The position numbers and the translations under genes were made by a program. The notes beneath the pieces were generated by a model. The model ran no database searches, was not told the origin of the DNA, and worked only from the letters and a program-made list of their open reading frames with translations. Below, in pieces: positions 27,260 to 36,574 of a stretch of 64,000 nucleotides of DNA (position 1 is its first letter; each line of letters starts with the position of its first letter). The DNA is from Agromyces protaetiae (GTDB lineage Bacteria > Actinomycetota > Actinomycetes > Actinomycetales > Microbacteriaceae): the NCBI RefSeq assembly GCF_004135405.1, contig NZ_CP035491.1, positions 1,612,001-1,676,000 on the forward strand. Reading direction: 5' to 3'.

Positions 27260-28474
27260 TTGTCCAAGATCAAGGTCGAAGGCACGGTCGTCGAGCTCGA
27301 CGGCGACGAGATGACGCGCATCATCTGGCAGGCCATCAAGGATCAGCTCATCCACCCGTACCTCGACGTCAACCTCGAGTACTACGACCTCTCGATCCAG
27401 AAGCGCGACGAGACCGACGACCAGATCACGATCGACGCCGCCAACGCCATCAAGAAGCACGGCGTCGGCGTCAAGTGCGCGACGATCACGCCCGACGAGG
27501 CGCGCGTCGAGGAGTTCGGCCTGAAGAAGATGTGGAAGTCGCCGAACGGCACGATCCGCAACATCCTCGGCGGCGTCATCTTCCGCGAGCCCATCATCAT
27601 TTCGAACATCCCGCGGCTCGTCCCCGGCTGGAACAAGCCGATCGTCGTCGGCCGTCACGCGTTCGGCGACCAGTACCGCGCGACCGACTTCCGCTTCGAG
27701 GGCGAGGGCACGCTCACGATGACCTTCACCCCGAAGGACGGCTCGGAGCCGCAGTCGTTCGAGGTCTTCCAGGCCCCGGGCGCCGGCGTCGCGATGGGCA
27801 TGTACAACCTCGACGAGTCGATCCGCGACTTCGCGCGCGCTTCGCTCAACTACGGCCTCAACCGCAACTACCCCGTCTACCTCTCGACGAAGAACACGAT
27901 CCTGAAGGCCTACGACGGCCGCTTCAAGGACCTCTTCCAGGAGGTCTTCGACACCGAGTTCAAGGCGCAGTTCGACGCCGCCGGCCTCACCTACGAGCAC
28001 CGCCTCATCGACGACATGGTCGCCTCCTCGCTCAAGTGGGAGGGCGGCTACGTGTGGGCGTGCAAGAACTACGACGGCGACGTCCAGTCCGACACCGTCG
28101 CGCAGGGCTTCGGCTCGCTCGGCCTCATGACGAGCGTCCTCGCGACGCCCGACGGCAAGGTCGTCGAGGCCGAGGCGGCGCACGGCACGGTCACGCGCCA
28201 CTACCGCCAGTGGCAGCAGGGCAAGCCCACCTCGACGAACCCGATCGCGTCGATCTACGCGTGGACGCGCGGCCTCGCGCACCGCGGCAAGCTCGACGGC
28301 AACCAGGAGCTCATCGACTTCGCCGACACCCTCGAAGACGTCGTCATCAAGACGGTCGAGGGCGGCGCGATGACGAAGGACCTCGCGCTCCTCGTCGGTC
28401 CCGAGCAGTCCTACCTCACCACTGAGGAGTTCCTCGACGCGATCGACGCGAACCTCAAGGCGCGTCTCGCGTAA
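27260..28474 (+). CDS. icd: NADP-dependent isocitrate dehydrogenase
   Basis: Oxidatively decarboxylates isocitrate to 2-oxoglutarate in the TCA cycle. At 404 residues it is the eukaryote-like homodimeric type: [11 protein letters not shown] near the N-terminus, the substrate-binding [12 protein letters not shown], the [18 protein letters not shown] region, the metal-site Asp in [11 protein letters not shown] and [14 protein letters not shown] for NADP. The start is TTG at 27260, placed by GAAGGAG 7-8 bases upstream and by alignment of MSKIKVEG; no nearer ATG fits. A stem-loop at 28492 follows. Confidence 0.97.
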   Translation: MSKIKVEGTVVELDGDEMTRIIWQAIKDQLIHPYLDVNLEYYDLSIQKRDETDDQITIDAANAIKKHGVGVKCATITPDEARVEEFGLKKMWKSPNGTIRNILGGVIFREPIIISNIPRLVPGWNKPIVVGRHAFGDQYRATDFRFEGEGTLTMTFTPKDGSEPQSFEVFQAPGAGVAMGMYNLDESIRDFARASLNYGLNRNYPVYLSTKNTILKAYDGRFKDLFQEVFDTEFKAQFDAAGLTYEHRLIDDMVASSLKWEGGYVWACKNYDGDVQSDTVAQGFGSLGLMTSVLATPDGKVVEAEAAHGTVTRHYRQWQQGKPTSTNPIASIYAWTRGLAHRGKLDGNQELIDFADTLEDVVIKTVEGGAMTKDLALLVGPEQSYLTTEEFLDAIDANLKARLA

Positions 28475-28491
28475 TCGCGCGCTCACCAGGT

Positions 28492-28527
28492 CGAAGGGCC
28501 GGATGCCTCGTGGTGTCCGGCCCTTCG
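28492..28527 (+). terminator. Stem-loop terminator after icd
   Basis: A perfect 12-base stem, 28492-28503 with 28516-28527, around a 12-base loop, 18 bases after the icd stop. The 5' arm runs into GGATGCC. Confidence 0.65.
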
Positions 28528-28598
28528 GCGTCTCCGCGCCGCTCATCCGTCCATTCGGTCACGACTCGGTAACGTGCGAAAAAACTTCTGGCGAAAGC

Positions 28599-28634
28599 TT
28601 GCCAGGTGTTTGTTCGTAAGCTTTACTAACAAAC
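28599..28634 (+). promoter_or_regulatory. Promoter and ROK-type operator abutting the regulator start
   Basis: TTGCCA (28599-28604) and TTTACT (28622-28627) are 17 bases apart, putting the transcription start at or next to the GTG at 28635. Over the -10 region lies a 27-bp dyad, 28608-28634, with ends GTTTGTT/AACAAAC and only small central mismatches. It resembles XylR/NagC-type ROK operators (GTTTGTT half-sites). A repressor bound here would block RNA polymerase, so autoregulation is likely. Confidence 0.6.
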
Positions 28635-29885
28635 GTGACTGCTACGGAAGCAACTCGGGTGACGGCCTCAGGCCTCGTGTCCCCGACGAACTCGACGCCG
28701 ACCCCCGGCGCCGTGTCCGAGCTGCTCACGCCGCCGTACGGCGGCATTCCGGCCCATGGCCGCACGCTTCGCCCGACGGGCAAAGTCCTGCCCGAGCACG
28801 CCCGCAGCCACAACCGTTCGGTCGTGCTGCAGACGCTCTACAGCGCGGGCGCACGCAGCCGCGCCGACCTCGCCCGCGAAACAGGCCTCACGCGCGTCAC
28901 CGTCTCCGACCTCGTCGCCGAGCTCATCGGCGAAGGACTCGTCATCGAGCTCGGCCAACGCGAAGACGCCCGGCCCGGCAAGCCCGCGACGCTCATCGAC
29001 GTCGACCGTGCGGCGTACCAGATCCTCGGGCTCGACCTCTCCGAGCACGACCTCCTGCGCGGCGCCGTCATCGGCCTCGACGGCGCGATCGTCGCCCGGG
29101 CCGAGGTCGCCCTCGACGGCGCCCTCGGCGACAGCGCGACCGAGCTCGTCATCGACCTCGCCCGTCGGCTCGCCGACCTCTCGACCGCGCCCCTTCTCGG
29201 CGTCGGCATCGGCACCCCCGGCGTCGTCGACCCCTCGGGCGTCGTGCGCTCCGCGCCGAACCTCGGCTGGGTCGACGAGCCGCTCCGCTCTCGCGCCGCA
29301 TCCGCTCTCGGCGTCCCCGTGCACGTCGCGAACGACGCCAACGTCGCGGTGCTCGCCGAGCACGGCGCATCCGAAGGCCAAGACCTCCTCCTCGTCAAGA
29401 TCGGGCACGGCGTCGGCGCCGGCCTCATCATCGGCGACCGTCCCGTCATCGGCAGCGACTTCGCGGCGGGCGAGATCGGTCACGTCGTCGTCGGCACCGA
29501 CGGCGGCCCGCGTTGCGCGTGCGGCAAGCACGGCTGCCTCGAGGTCTGGCTCGCCGTCCCCCGTCTCGTCGCCCGGCTCGAGGCTGCGGCGTCCGAGGGC
29601 GACGAGGCATCCGCCCGTGAAGCGATCCTGCGCGAGGCCGGGCGTCGTCTCGGCATCGTGCTCGCGCCCGTCGTGGGCGCCCTCAACCTGGCGGAGGTCG
29701 TGCTCAGCGGCCCCGCCGAACTGCTCGACGGCGCGTTCCACAGCGCAGTCGTCGAAACGCTCCGTGGCCGGACGATGGTGGAACAGCACCGCGATCTCCG
29801 GCTGCGGATGACCACGCATGGGCAGGACATCGTCTTGCGCGGCGCGGCCGTCATGGTCCTGTCTGGACAACTCGGGGTCTCGTAG
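28635..29885 (+). CDS. ROK-family transcriptional repressor (NagC/XylR type)
   Basis: A 416-residue protein. After about 45 disordered residues comes a winged helix-turn-helix (about 55-115: SRADLARETGLTRVTVSDLV), then a ROK sugar-binding fold (about 128-400) with GIGTPGVVDPSG, the GHVVVGTDGG region and the zinc-binding CxCGKxGCLE motif as CACGKHGCLEVW. In this family the sugar or sugar phosphate releases DNA. It heads the amino-sugar ABC/NagB operon and probably controls it, with GlcNAc or GlcNAc-6P the likely inducer. The GTG abuts the operator and probable transcription start, giving a leaderless mRNA. Confidence 0.88.
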   Translation: MTATEATRVTASGLVSPTNSTPTPGAVSELLTPPYGGIPAHGRTLRPTGKVLPEHARSHNRSVVLQTLYSAGARSRADLARETGLTRVTVSDLVAELIGEGLVIELGQREDARPGKPATLIDVDRAAYQILGLDLSEHDLLRGAVIGLDGAIVARAEVALDGALGDSATELVIDLARRLADLSTAPLLGVGIGTPGVVDPSGVVRSAPNLGWVDEPLRSRAASALGVPVHVANDANVAVLAEHGASEGQDLLLVKIGHGVGAGLIIGDRPVIGSDFAAGEIGHVVVGTDGGPRCACGKHGCLEVWLAVPRLVARLEAAASEGDEASAREAILREAGRRLGIVLAPVVGALNLAEVVLSGPAELLDGAFHSAVVETLRGRTMVEQHRDLRLRMTTHGQDIVLRGAAVMVLSGQLGVS

Positions 29886-29953
29886 AGCTCCCAAAACGCA
29901 CCAAGGGTGACAGCCCCCGCTGCCACTTCAACCCCATGAAAGGAAACAACGAA

Positions 29954-31222
29954 ATGCGGAAACTCGGCATCGTTGCGCTCGGCGCCGTCGCTGCTCTTTC
30001 CCTCGCTGGTTGTGCGACGGGCGGCACCGACGCCCCTGCCGCCGACGAGAACGCGACGATCCGCGTCTGGCTCGTCGGCACCGACACGCCCGACGAGGCG
30101 CGCGAGCTGCTCGTCTCGACGTTCGAAGAAGAGCACCCGGGCTCGAAGCTGGTCATCGAGGAGCAGTCGTGGGACGGCCTCGTCGACAAGCTGACCACGA
30201 GCCTCTCCGGCTCGGACAGCCCCGACGTCGTCGAGGTCGGCAACACGCAGGCTTCGGCGTTCACGTCGGCCGGCGCGTTCCTCGACCTCACCGACAAGTT
30301 CGACGAGCTCCACGGCGACGACCTGCTCCCCGGCTTCGTCGAGGCGGGTTCGTACGACGGCAAGTTCTACGCGGCTCCGCTCTACTCGGGCGCTCGCCTC
30401 GTGTTCTACAAGAAGGACGCCCTCGCGGGCGCCGGCCTCTCGGTCCCCACCACGCTCGACGAGTACATCGCCAACGGCGAGGCGCTCGCGACGGCCAACC
30501 CCGGCAAGTCGGGCATCTGGTGGCCCGGCCAGGACTGGTACAACGCGCTCCCCTTCATCTGGGAGAACGGCGGCGAGGTCGCGGTTCCCAAGGACGGCAA
30601 GTGGGACGCTCAGCTGAGCTCGGCCGACTCGGTCGCCGGCCTCAAGCAGGTCCAGGAAGTCATGACCAAGGCCTCGCTCGCGCCGAAGGACGCGAACGAG
30701 AGCAACCCGCAGGTCGGCTTCTGCGACGGCACGACGCTGCAGCTCTCGGCTCCGAGCTGGGTCAAGTGGTCGATCCTCGCTCCGGCCGACGCCGAGGCTC
30801 CCGGCTGCCCCGACCAGGAAGAGAACCTCGGCGTCTACGCCCTCCCCGGCAAGTCGGGTGGCGCGGCGCAGGTCTTCGCCGGCGGCTCGAACATCGGCGT
30901 CTCGGCCAAGTCGGCTCACCCCGACCTCGCCGTCGACGCGCTGAAGATCATCCTCGGTGACGAGTTCCAGACGATCTACGGCAAGGGCGGCCTCGTCCCG
31001 GCCCGTGTCTCGCTCGGCTCGACCCTCGGTGAGGACGACGTGGCCAAGGCCATCGCCGCCGCTGCCGGCAACGCCAAGCTCACCCCGGCTTCGCCCAAGT
31101 GGGCCGACGTCGAGGCGGCCGGTGTTCTCCAGGACCTCTTCGTGCAGATCGCTCAGGGCGGCGACGTCCAGGCGCTCGCCGAGGCGGCCGACGAGAAGAT
31201 CGAGGACATCCTCAACGGCTGA
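29954..31222 (+). CDS. Sugar ABC transporter substrate-binding lipoprotein
   Basis: A 422-residue extracytoplasmic solute-binding protein of the MalE/CUT1 family. The signal peptide ends with the lipobox LAGC (Cys about 20), followed by a Gly/Thr/Asp linker and the SBP core with WDGLVDKLTTSLSG, FYAAPLYSGARLVFYKKD and a KPAL-like hinge. ATG 29954 is chosen over ATG 29936 because AAGGA lies 9 bases before it and the signal peptide then starts properly (MRKLGIV). Downstream GH3, kinase and NagB suggest chitobiose or GlcNAc as ligand. Codon use near its ends includes more GCT/CTT, which suggests high expression. Confidence 0.93.
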   Translation: MRKLGIVALGAVAALSLAGCATGGTDAPAADENATIRVWLVGTDTPDEARELLVSTFEEEHPGSKLVIEEQSWDGLVDKLTTSLSGSDSPDVVEVGNTQASAFTSAGAFLDLTDKFDELHGDDLLPGFVEAGSYDGKFYAAPLYSGARLVFYKKDALAGAGLSVPTTLDEYIANGEALATANPGKSGIWWPGQDWYNALPFIWENGGEVAVPKDGKWDAQLSSADSVAGLKQVQEVMTKASLAPKDANESNPQVGFCDGTTLQLSAPSWVKWSILAPADAEAPGCPDQEENLGVYALPGKSGGAAQVFAGGSNIGVSAKSAHPDLAVDALKIILGDEFQTIYGKGGLVPARVSLGSTLGEDDVAKAIAAAAGNAKLTPASPKWADVEAAGVLQDLFVQIAQGGDVQALAEAADEKIEDILNG

Positions 31223-31227
31223 TGCCA

Positions 31228-31330
31228 CAGTCGGATCAGTGATCCGACTGGCGGTGCGGCGGCACCCCCCTACCGCCGCCGCACCGCACCACTAGCCGGG
31301 CGGGCGTCGACCACACACGACGCCCGCCCG
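31228..31330 (+). promoter_or_regulatory. Three consecutive perfect hairpins between binding protein and permease
   Basis: Stem 1: 11 bases, 31228-31238/31240-31250. Stem 2: 12 bases, 31251-31262/31276-31287. Stem 3: 13 bases, 31297-31309/31318-31330. All arms match exactly. They lie in the 143-base gap after the binding-protein gene. Intergenic hairpins here commonly stabilise the upstream mRNA and reduce readthrough, so binding protein exceeds permease; three in a row is unusual. Confidence 0.7.
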
Positions 31331-31365
31331 CACCCCTCGACTTCCACCCCAGGAGACGCACCACC

Positions 31366-32358
31366 ATGACCACGGTCGACAGCGGCAGGGAGACTGCTCC
31401 CAGTGCCTTCGACGGTGAGCGCCTCGTCGCTCCCGAGCCGCGCACACCCAAGCGCCCCAAGTTCTCCCGCCGAGCCGGCGGGTTCACCCCCTACGCGCTG
31501 CTCATCCCGGCAAGCGCACTGCTGCTCGTCATCGTCGGCTGGCCGCTCCTCCAGCTCATCATCACCTCGTTCCAGCAATTCGGTCGCGAGCAGGTCTTCG
31601 GCAAGCCTCCGGCCTGGGTCTGGTTCGACAACTACGTCGGCGTCCTCACCGACCCCGCGTTCTACGCGGTGCTCCTTCGTACCGTCGTCTTCGCGGCATT
31701 CTGCGTCGTCATCACGATGGTGCTCGGCACCCTCGTCGCCCTGATGATGAACCGACTCAACAAGTTCTTCCGCCTGTTCCTCTCGATCGGTCTCCTCCTC
31801 GCGTGGGCCATGCCCGCCCTCACGGCGACCATCGTGTGGGGCTGGATGTTCGACACGAGCTACGGCGTCGTCAACGCCGTCCTCACCAACGTGTTCGGCC
31901 TCGACTTCGCGCGCCATCAGTGGCTCATCGACCCCCTGAGCTTCTTCTTCGTCGCGGGCATCATCATCGTCTGGGGCGCCGTGCCGTTCGTGGCCTTCAC
32001 GATCTACGCCGGGCTCACGCAGGTCCCCGACGAAGTGCTCGAGGCCGCGCAGCTCGATGGCGCGGGCAGCTTCGCCCGGTTCCGGCTCATCGTCTTCCCG
32101 TACCTCAAGCCGATCTTCCTCATCACGACGATCCTCCAGGTGATCTGGGACATGAAGGTCTTCACCCAGATCTTCGCCCTGCAAGACATCGGCGGCGTCC
32201 GCGAGAAGACCAACACGCTCGGCGTGTACATCTACCAGGTCTCGATCGCCGGCGGAAACTTCGGGGTGGGCGGCGCCATCGCGGTGATCTTCACCCTCAT
32301 CCTCATGACCATCTCGCTCTACTACGTCCGCCAGGTCGTGAAGGAGGAAGAGCTGTGA
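31366..32358 (+). CDS. Sugar ABC transporter permease, MalF type
   Basis: A 330-residue permease with six membrane segments after a polar N-terminus of about 40 residues. The EAA loop for ATPase contact is at about residues 225-245 (EVLEAAQLDGAGSFARFRLI). It pairs with the next gene. AGGAG precedes the ATG. No ATPase gene lies in the operon, so it likely relies on a shared MsiK-type ATPase encoded elsewhere, as is common in actinobacteria. Confidence 0.93.
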   Translation: MTTVDSGRETAPSAFDGERLVAPEPRTPKRPKFSRRAGGFTPYALLIPASALLLVIVGWPLLQLIITSFQQFGREQVFGKPPAWVWFDNYVGVLTDPAFYAVLLRTVVFAAFCVVITMVLGTLVALMMNRLNKFFRLFLSIGLLLAWAMPALTATIVWGWMFDTSYGVVNAVLTNVFGLDFARHQWLIDPLSFFFVAGIIIVWGAVPFVAFTIYAGLTQVPDEVLEAAQLDGAGSFARFRLIVFPYLKPIFLITTILQVIWDMKVFTQIFALQDIGGVREKTNTLGVYIYQVSIAGGNFGVGGAIAVIFTLILMTISLYYVRQVVKEEEL

Positions 32359-33299
32359 GCGCCACCATCGCACCCGGCCAGAACGTACCCGCCCCCGTCG
32401 GAGACGAGACCCGCGCGTTCACCGGCGGTGCTCCGCGTGCCGCGCGCGGCGGCGCCAGCCACCGTCGGCGCATCGTGTCGGTCGTCCTCTCGATCGTCGC
32501 CGTGATCCTCTTCGTCATCTTCGTCTTCCCCGTCTACTGGATGATCAACACCTCCTTCCAGCCCACGGGCGACATCATCAGCTCGAACCCGCACTTCTGG
32601 CCCGACAACTTCACGCTCCGCAACTACCAGCGCGTGTTGTTCGAACCCGGTCGTACGCCGTTCTTCCCGGCACTCGGCAACTCGCTCATGGTGACGCTGC
32701 TGACGGTCGCCATCGCCCTCCTCTTCTCCTTCCTCGCAGCCGTCGCGGTCACCCGGTTCCGGTTCAAGAGCCGACGCTGGTTCATCATCACGATCCTCGT
32801 GATCCAGATGATCCCCGGCGAGGCGACGATCGTCTCGGTCTTCCGCGTCATCGACGGCTGGCACCTCCTCAACACGATCATCGGCCTCACGATCGTCTAC
32901 GTCGCCGGTGTGCTGCCCTTCACGATCTGGACGCTCCGCGGGTTCGTCAACGGCGTTCCGGTCGACCTCGAAGAGGCCGCCATGATCGACGGATGCTCCA
33001 GGGCGGGCGCCTTCTGGCGGGTCACGTTCCCGCTGCTCGCCCCGGGCCTCGTCGCGACGGGTGTGTTCGGGTTCATCCAGGCGTGGAACGAGTTCCTCAT
33101 GGCGCTCGTGCTCAACGCCCGCCCCGAGATGATGACGCTGCCGGTGTGGCTGCGCACCTTCCTCGTCGCGAACGGGACGACCAACTGGGGCGGTGTCATG
33201 GCGGGCTCGACACTGATGGCGATCCCCGTCATCATCTTCTTCCTCATCGTGCAGGGACGGATGACGAGCGGCCTCGTCAGCGGAGCCGTCAAGGGATGA
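32355..33299 (+). CDS. Sugar ABC transporter permease, MalG type
   Basis: A 314-residue permease with six membrane segments. The EAA loop is VDLEEAAMIDGCSRAGAF (about 205-222), and NEFLMALVL is conserved near the end. It starts at GTG 32355, overlapping the stop of the MalF-type gene; AAGGAGG lies just upstream. Its own stop overlaps the GH3 gene start. Confidence 0.92.
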   Translation: MSATIAPGQNVPAPVGDETRAFTGGAPRAARGGASHRRRIVSVVLSIVAVILFVIFVFPVYWMINTSFQPTGDIISSNPHFWPDNFTLRNYQRVLFEPGRTPFFPALGNSLMVTLLTVAIALLFSFLAAVAVTRFRFKSRRWFIITILVIQMIPGEATIVSVFRVIDGWHLLNTIIGLTIVYVAGVLPFTIWTLRGFVNGVPVDLEEAAMIDGCSRAGAFWRVTFPLLAPGLVATGVFGFIQAWNEFLMALVLNARPEMMTLPVWLRTFLVANGTTNWGGVMAGSTLMAIPVIIFFLIVQGRMTSGLVSGAVKG

Positions 33300-34840
33300 G
33301 CGACGAGACATCGGCCGCCGCGGACACCGGTCTGCGGCGGGACATCCTGACGACCTTGCTTCCGGCCTTCGACGGCCCGGTCGCGCCCGAGTGGGTCCTG
33401 CGCCTCTTGGGCCAAGGGCTCGGCGGCGTGTGCCTCTTCGGCTCGAACGTCGTCGATGCGGCCCAGCTCCGCGCGCTCACGGCTTCGCTTCGCGAGGCGG
33501 GCCCCGAGTCGGTCGTCGCGATCGACGAGGAGGGCGGCGACGTCACGCGGCTCTACTACGACCGTGGCGCACCGTATCCCGGCAACGCGGTGCTCGGTCG
33601 GATCGACGACGTCGACGTCACCGAGCGAGTCGCGCGCACGGTCGGCGAGGCGCTGGCGGATGCGGGTGTGACGCTCACATTCGCGCCCGACGCCGACGCC
33701 AACAGCAACGCCGACAACCCCGTGATCGGCGTCCGCAGCTTCGGCGCCGACCCCGAACTCGTCGCGCGCCACACGGCGGCGTGGGTGCGCGGCGTGCAGT
33801 CGACGGGCGTCGGCGCGAGTGCCAAGCACTTCCCCGGACACGGCGACACCAACACCGACTCGCACCTCGCGCTCCCGGTCGTCGACGTTCCGCTCGCCAC
33901 GCTCCGTTCGCGCGAGCTCGTGCCGTTCCGTGCCGCGGTCGCGGCCGGCACGCGCACGATCATGACGAGCCACATCCTGCTCCCGCACCTCGATCGGGAG
34001 CTCCCGGCCACCCTCTCCCCGCATATTCTGCACGGCCTGCTCCGCGGGGAGTTGGGGTTCGAGGGCGTCATCGTGACCGACGCCCTCGACATGCAGGGGG
34101 CGAGCGGCGGGCGCGGCATCCCCGAGGCTGCCGTGCTCGCCCTCGCCGCCGGCTGCGACCTGCTGTGCATCGGCGCAGACGTCGCCGAATCGACCGTCGA
34201 GGCGATCGTGCTCGCGGTCGAGGCAGCAGTCGCCTCGGGCCGCCTCGACGAGGCGCGCGTCGCAGAGGCTGCCGCACACGTGCGCGCGCTCGCCGCCACG
34301 GCTCCGGCGCTGCGCGCCGAGGTCCAGGGCGACGCTTCCCCCGACGGCTTCGAAGCCGCACCGGTGCTTTCCAGCGCCGACATCGCACGCGCCTTCGAGG
34401 TGCGCGACGGGACGCTCGCCGCCTTGGAGGGCGCCGCGTCCGTCGGCACCGTCATCCGCATCGACACCGTCGCGAACATCGCGATCGGCGTCGCGCCCTG
34501 GGGGCCGTTCGCGGCCGAGACCGTCTCGGCCACGCCGAGCTGGCTGTCCCGGGCCACCATCGTCGGGCTCGCTGAAGACGGATCGCTCGGCGATCCGGCC
34601 GCCCTCGCGGGTCCGGTACTCGTGATCGGCAAAGATCTGCACCGCCATCCGTTCGCCGTCTCGGCGATCGACGCGCTCCGCGCGGCCCGCAGCGATGTCG
34701 CGACGATCGACCTCGGCTGGCCGAGCGACGATCGCGCGTACGCCGACATCGCGACGTTCGGCGCCTCACGCCTCGTCGGCGAGTCCGTCATCGACCTCGT
34801 GGCCGACGCGCTTGCCGCCGACCAGGTGGTCGTGGCGTGA
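33296..34840 (+). CDS. GH3 beta-N-acetylhexosaminidase (NagZ-like)
   Basis: A 514-residue GH3 enzyme with no signal peptide, so cytosolic. It hydrolyses beta-N-acetylglucosaminides such as imported chitobiose. AIDEEGGDVTRL binds sugar. KHFPGHGDT at 177-185 holds the general acid/base His182-Asp184 pair of the NagZ subfamily. VTDALDMQG gives the nucleophile Asp262. The C-terminal 150 residues form an extra domain seen in two-domain NagZ proteins. It is coupled by ATGA/GTGA overlaps to the permease before it and the kinase after it. Muropeptide recycling is an alternative use. Confidence 0.9.
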   Translation: MSDETSAAADTGLRRDILTTLLPAFDGPVAPEWVLRLLGQGLGGVCLFGSNVVDAAQLRALTASLREAGPESVVAIDEEGGDVTRLYYDRGAPYPGNAVLGRIDDVDVTERVARTVGEALADAGVTLTFAPDADANSNADNPVIGVRSFGADPELVARHTAAWVRGVQSTGVGASAKHFPGHGDTNTDSHLALPVVDVPLATLRSRELVPFRAAVAAGTRTIMTSHILLPHLDRELPATLSPHILHGLLRGELGFEGVIVTDALDMQGASGGRGIPEAAVLALAAGCDLLCIGADVAESTVEAIVLAVEAAVASGRLDEARVAEAAAHVRALAATAPALRAEVQGDASPDGFEAAPVLSSADIARAFEVRDGTLAALEGAASVGTVIRIDTVANIAIGVAPWGPFAAETVSATPSWLSRATIVGLAEDGSLGDPAALAGPVLVIGKDLHRHPFAVSAIDALRAARSDVATIDLGWPSDDRAYADIATFGASRLVGESVIDLVADALAADQVVVA

Positions 34841-35748
34841 AGCTCGGGATCGACATCGGAGGAACGAAGACGGCGGCGGTCGCGATCGGCGCCGACGGCG
34901 AACTGAGCGATCAGGTCAAGATGCCCACGGGCTTCGGCGCCGACGAGGTGCTCGCGACGGCGTTCCGGACGGTCGAGCGGATGAGCGAGATCGCCGGAGT
35001 CGAAGCGAGCGAGTTCGTCTCGATCGGGATCGGGATCCCCGGGGCGGTCGACGCGTCGACCGGTCGGGTCGCGCACGCGGTGAACCTCGGACTCAAGGGG
35101 CTCGATCTCGGTCCTCGGCTCGAGGACCGGCTCGGCGTCTCGGTGCGGGTGGAGAACGACGTGAAGGCCGCCGCGCTCGGCGCGCACCACCTGCTCGGCG
35201 TCGCCGACGGCGTGCGCGCGGACAGCATGGCCTACGTGAACTTCGGCACCGGTCTCGCCGCGGGCATCGTGCAGCACGGCGAGCTCCTGCGCGGTGCCTA
35301 CGGCGTCGCGGGCGAGATCGGGCACATCCCGGTCGACCCTGCCGGAATCGTGTGCGGGTGCGGGCAACGCGGATGTCTCGAGACGTTCGCGTCGGGACTC
35401 GCCATCGCTCGCACTTGGCCGACGGAGCATCCGCTGCCCGCCCGCGACCTGTTCGATCGAGCGGCCGCAGGCGAACCCCATGCGGTCGAGGTGCGCGAGC
35501 GCTTCCTGACGGGCGTCGCGACGGCGGTGCGGTTGCTCGTCCTCACGGTCGACGTGGACATCGTCGTAATCGGCGGCGGGCTCTCCGCGCTCGGTGACGA
35601 GCTTCTGGAAGGCACGCGCCGTATCCTCGAGAGTTGGGCCGCAGAGTCGGCCTTCCTCGCATCCATCGATCTGGCGCAGCGCGTCAAGGTCATCCCCGTC
35701 GGTTTCCCGGCGGCCGCCGTCGGCGCCGCCCTGGTAGGAGAGCTCTAA
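34837..35748 (+). CDS. ROK-family sugar kinase, probable N-acetylglucosamine kinase
   Basis: A 303-residue kinase. The phosphate-binding DIGGTKT is at 6-12. The catalytic Asp is in RVENDVKAAALG, and the ROK zinc motif is CGCGQRGCLE (about 172-181) after GEIGHIPVD. Between GH3 and NagB, GlcNAc 6-kinase is more likely than glucokinase, but the two cannot be told apart by motif. GTG overlaps the GH3 stop; TAATG joins it to nagB. Confidence 0.85.
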   Translation: MKLGIDIGGTKTAAVAIGADGELSDQVKMPTGFGADEVLATAFRTVERMSEIAGVEASEFVSIGIGIPGAVDASTGRVAHAVNLGLKGLDLGPRLEDRLGVSVRVENDVKAAALGAHHLLGVADGVRADSMAYVNFGTGLAAGIVQHGELLRGAYGVAGEIGHIPVDPAGIVCGCGQRGCLETFASGLAIARTWPTEHPLPARDLFDRAAAGEPHAVEVRERFLTGVATAVRLLVLTVDVDIVVIGGGLSALGDELLEGTRRILESWAAESAFLASIDLAQRVKVIPVGFPAAAVGAALVGEL

Positions 35749-36533
35749 TGGCCGAAGTCGTCATCGTCCGCGACCAGGAAGAGGCGGGGGCGCTCGTCGC
35801 CGGCGCCATCGTCGATCTGATCACGCGCAAGCCCGACGCCGTGCTCGGTCTCGCGACCGGCTCGACGCCGCTCGCGACGTATCGGGCGCTTGCGAATCGC
35901 ATCGCGGCCGACGGCGTCGACGTGCGGGGCGTGCGAGGGTTCGCGCTCGACGAGTACGTCGGCCTCCCGGCGGGCCACCCCGAGAGCTACCGCGCGGTCA
36001 TCACGCGCGAGGTCGTCGAGCCGCTGGGGCTCACGCCCGAGCTCATCCGGGTGCCGAACGGCGATCCCGACGGCATCGAGCACGCGGGCGCCGACTACGA
36101 GGCGGCGATCACGGCTGCGGGCGGCGTCGACATCCAGATCCTCGGAATCGGCCGCACGGGCCACATCGGCTTCAACGAGCCGGGCTCGTCGCTCGCGTCG
36201 CTCACGCGCGTGAAGACCCTCACCGAGCCGACGCGCATCGACAACGCGCGATTCTTCGACTCGATCGACCAGGTTCCCATGCACTGCATGACGCAGGGCA
36301 TCGGCACGATCCTGCGGGCCCGTCACCTGACGCTCCTCGCGTTCGGCGAGGCGAAGGCCGACGCCATCGCGGCCGCGGTCGAGGGCCCGGTGTCGGCGAA
36401 CCAGCCGGGCTCGGCGATCCAGCTGCACCCGCACACGACGGTCCTCGTCGACGAGGCGGCGGCGTCGAAGCTGCAGAACATCGACTACTACCGGTACGCG
36501 TGGGCGAACAAGCCCGTGTGGCAGGGTATCTGA
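35748..36533 (+). CDS. nagB: Glucosamine-6-phosphate deaminase
   Basis: Converts glucosamine 6-phosphate to fructose 6-phosphate and ammonia. At 261 residues it has normal length. The phosphate loop is GLATGSTP (about 34-41). The catalytic Asp is in FALDEYVGL; the ring-opening Asp/Glu/His are in GIGRTGHIGFNEPGS (about 131-145). It has SANQPGSAIQLHPHTTV near the end. It is the last gene of the operon. No nagA is present here; the only one in the window is at 44149. A stem-loop at 36575 follows. Confidence 0.96.
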   Translation: MAEVVIVRDQEEAGALVAGAIVDLITRKPDAVLGLATGSTPLATYRALANRIAADGVDVRGVRGFALDEYVGLPAGHPESYRAVITREVVEPLGLTPELIRVPNGDPDGIEHAGADYEAAITAAGGVDIQILGIGRTGHIGFNEPGSSLASLTRVKTLTEPTRIDNARFFDSIDQVPMHCMTQGIGTILRARHLTLLAFGEAKADAIAAAVEGPVSANQPGSAIQLHPHTTVLVDEAAASKLQNIDYYRYAWANKPVWQGI

Positions 36534-36574
36534 GCCCGACCGGTTGATCCCGGCGGCTCGGCGCGGGCCGCCTC

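Noticed and set aside
29936-29953. Earlier ATG for the first binding protein
   Set aside because: Would add polar residues before the signal peptide, and the ribosome binding site then lies inside the gene.
32640-32660. GTTCGAACCC resembling a tRNA T-arm
   Set aside because: It is inside a well-conserved permease gene and no cloverleaf can be drawn around it.
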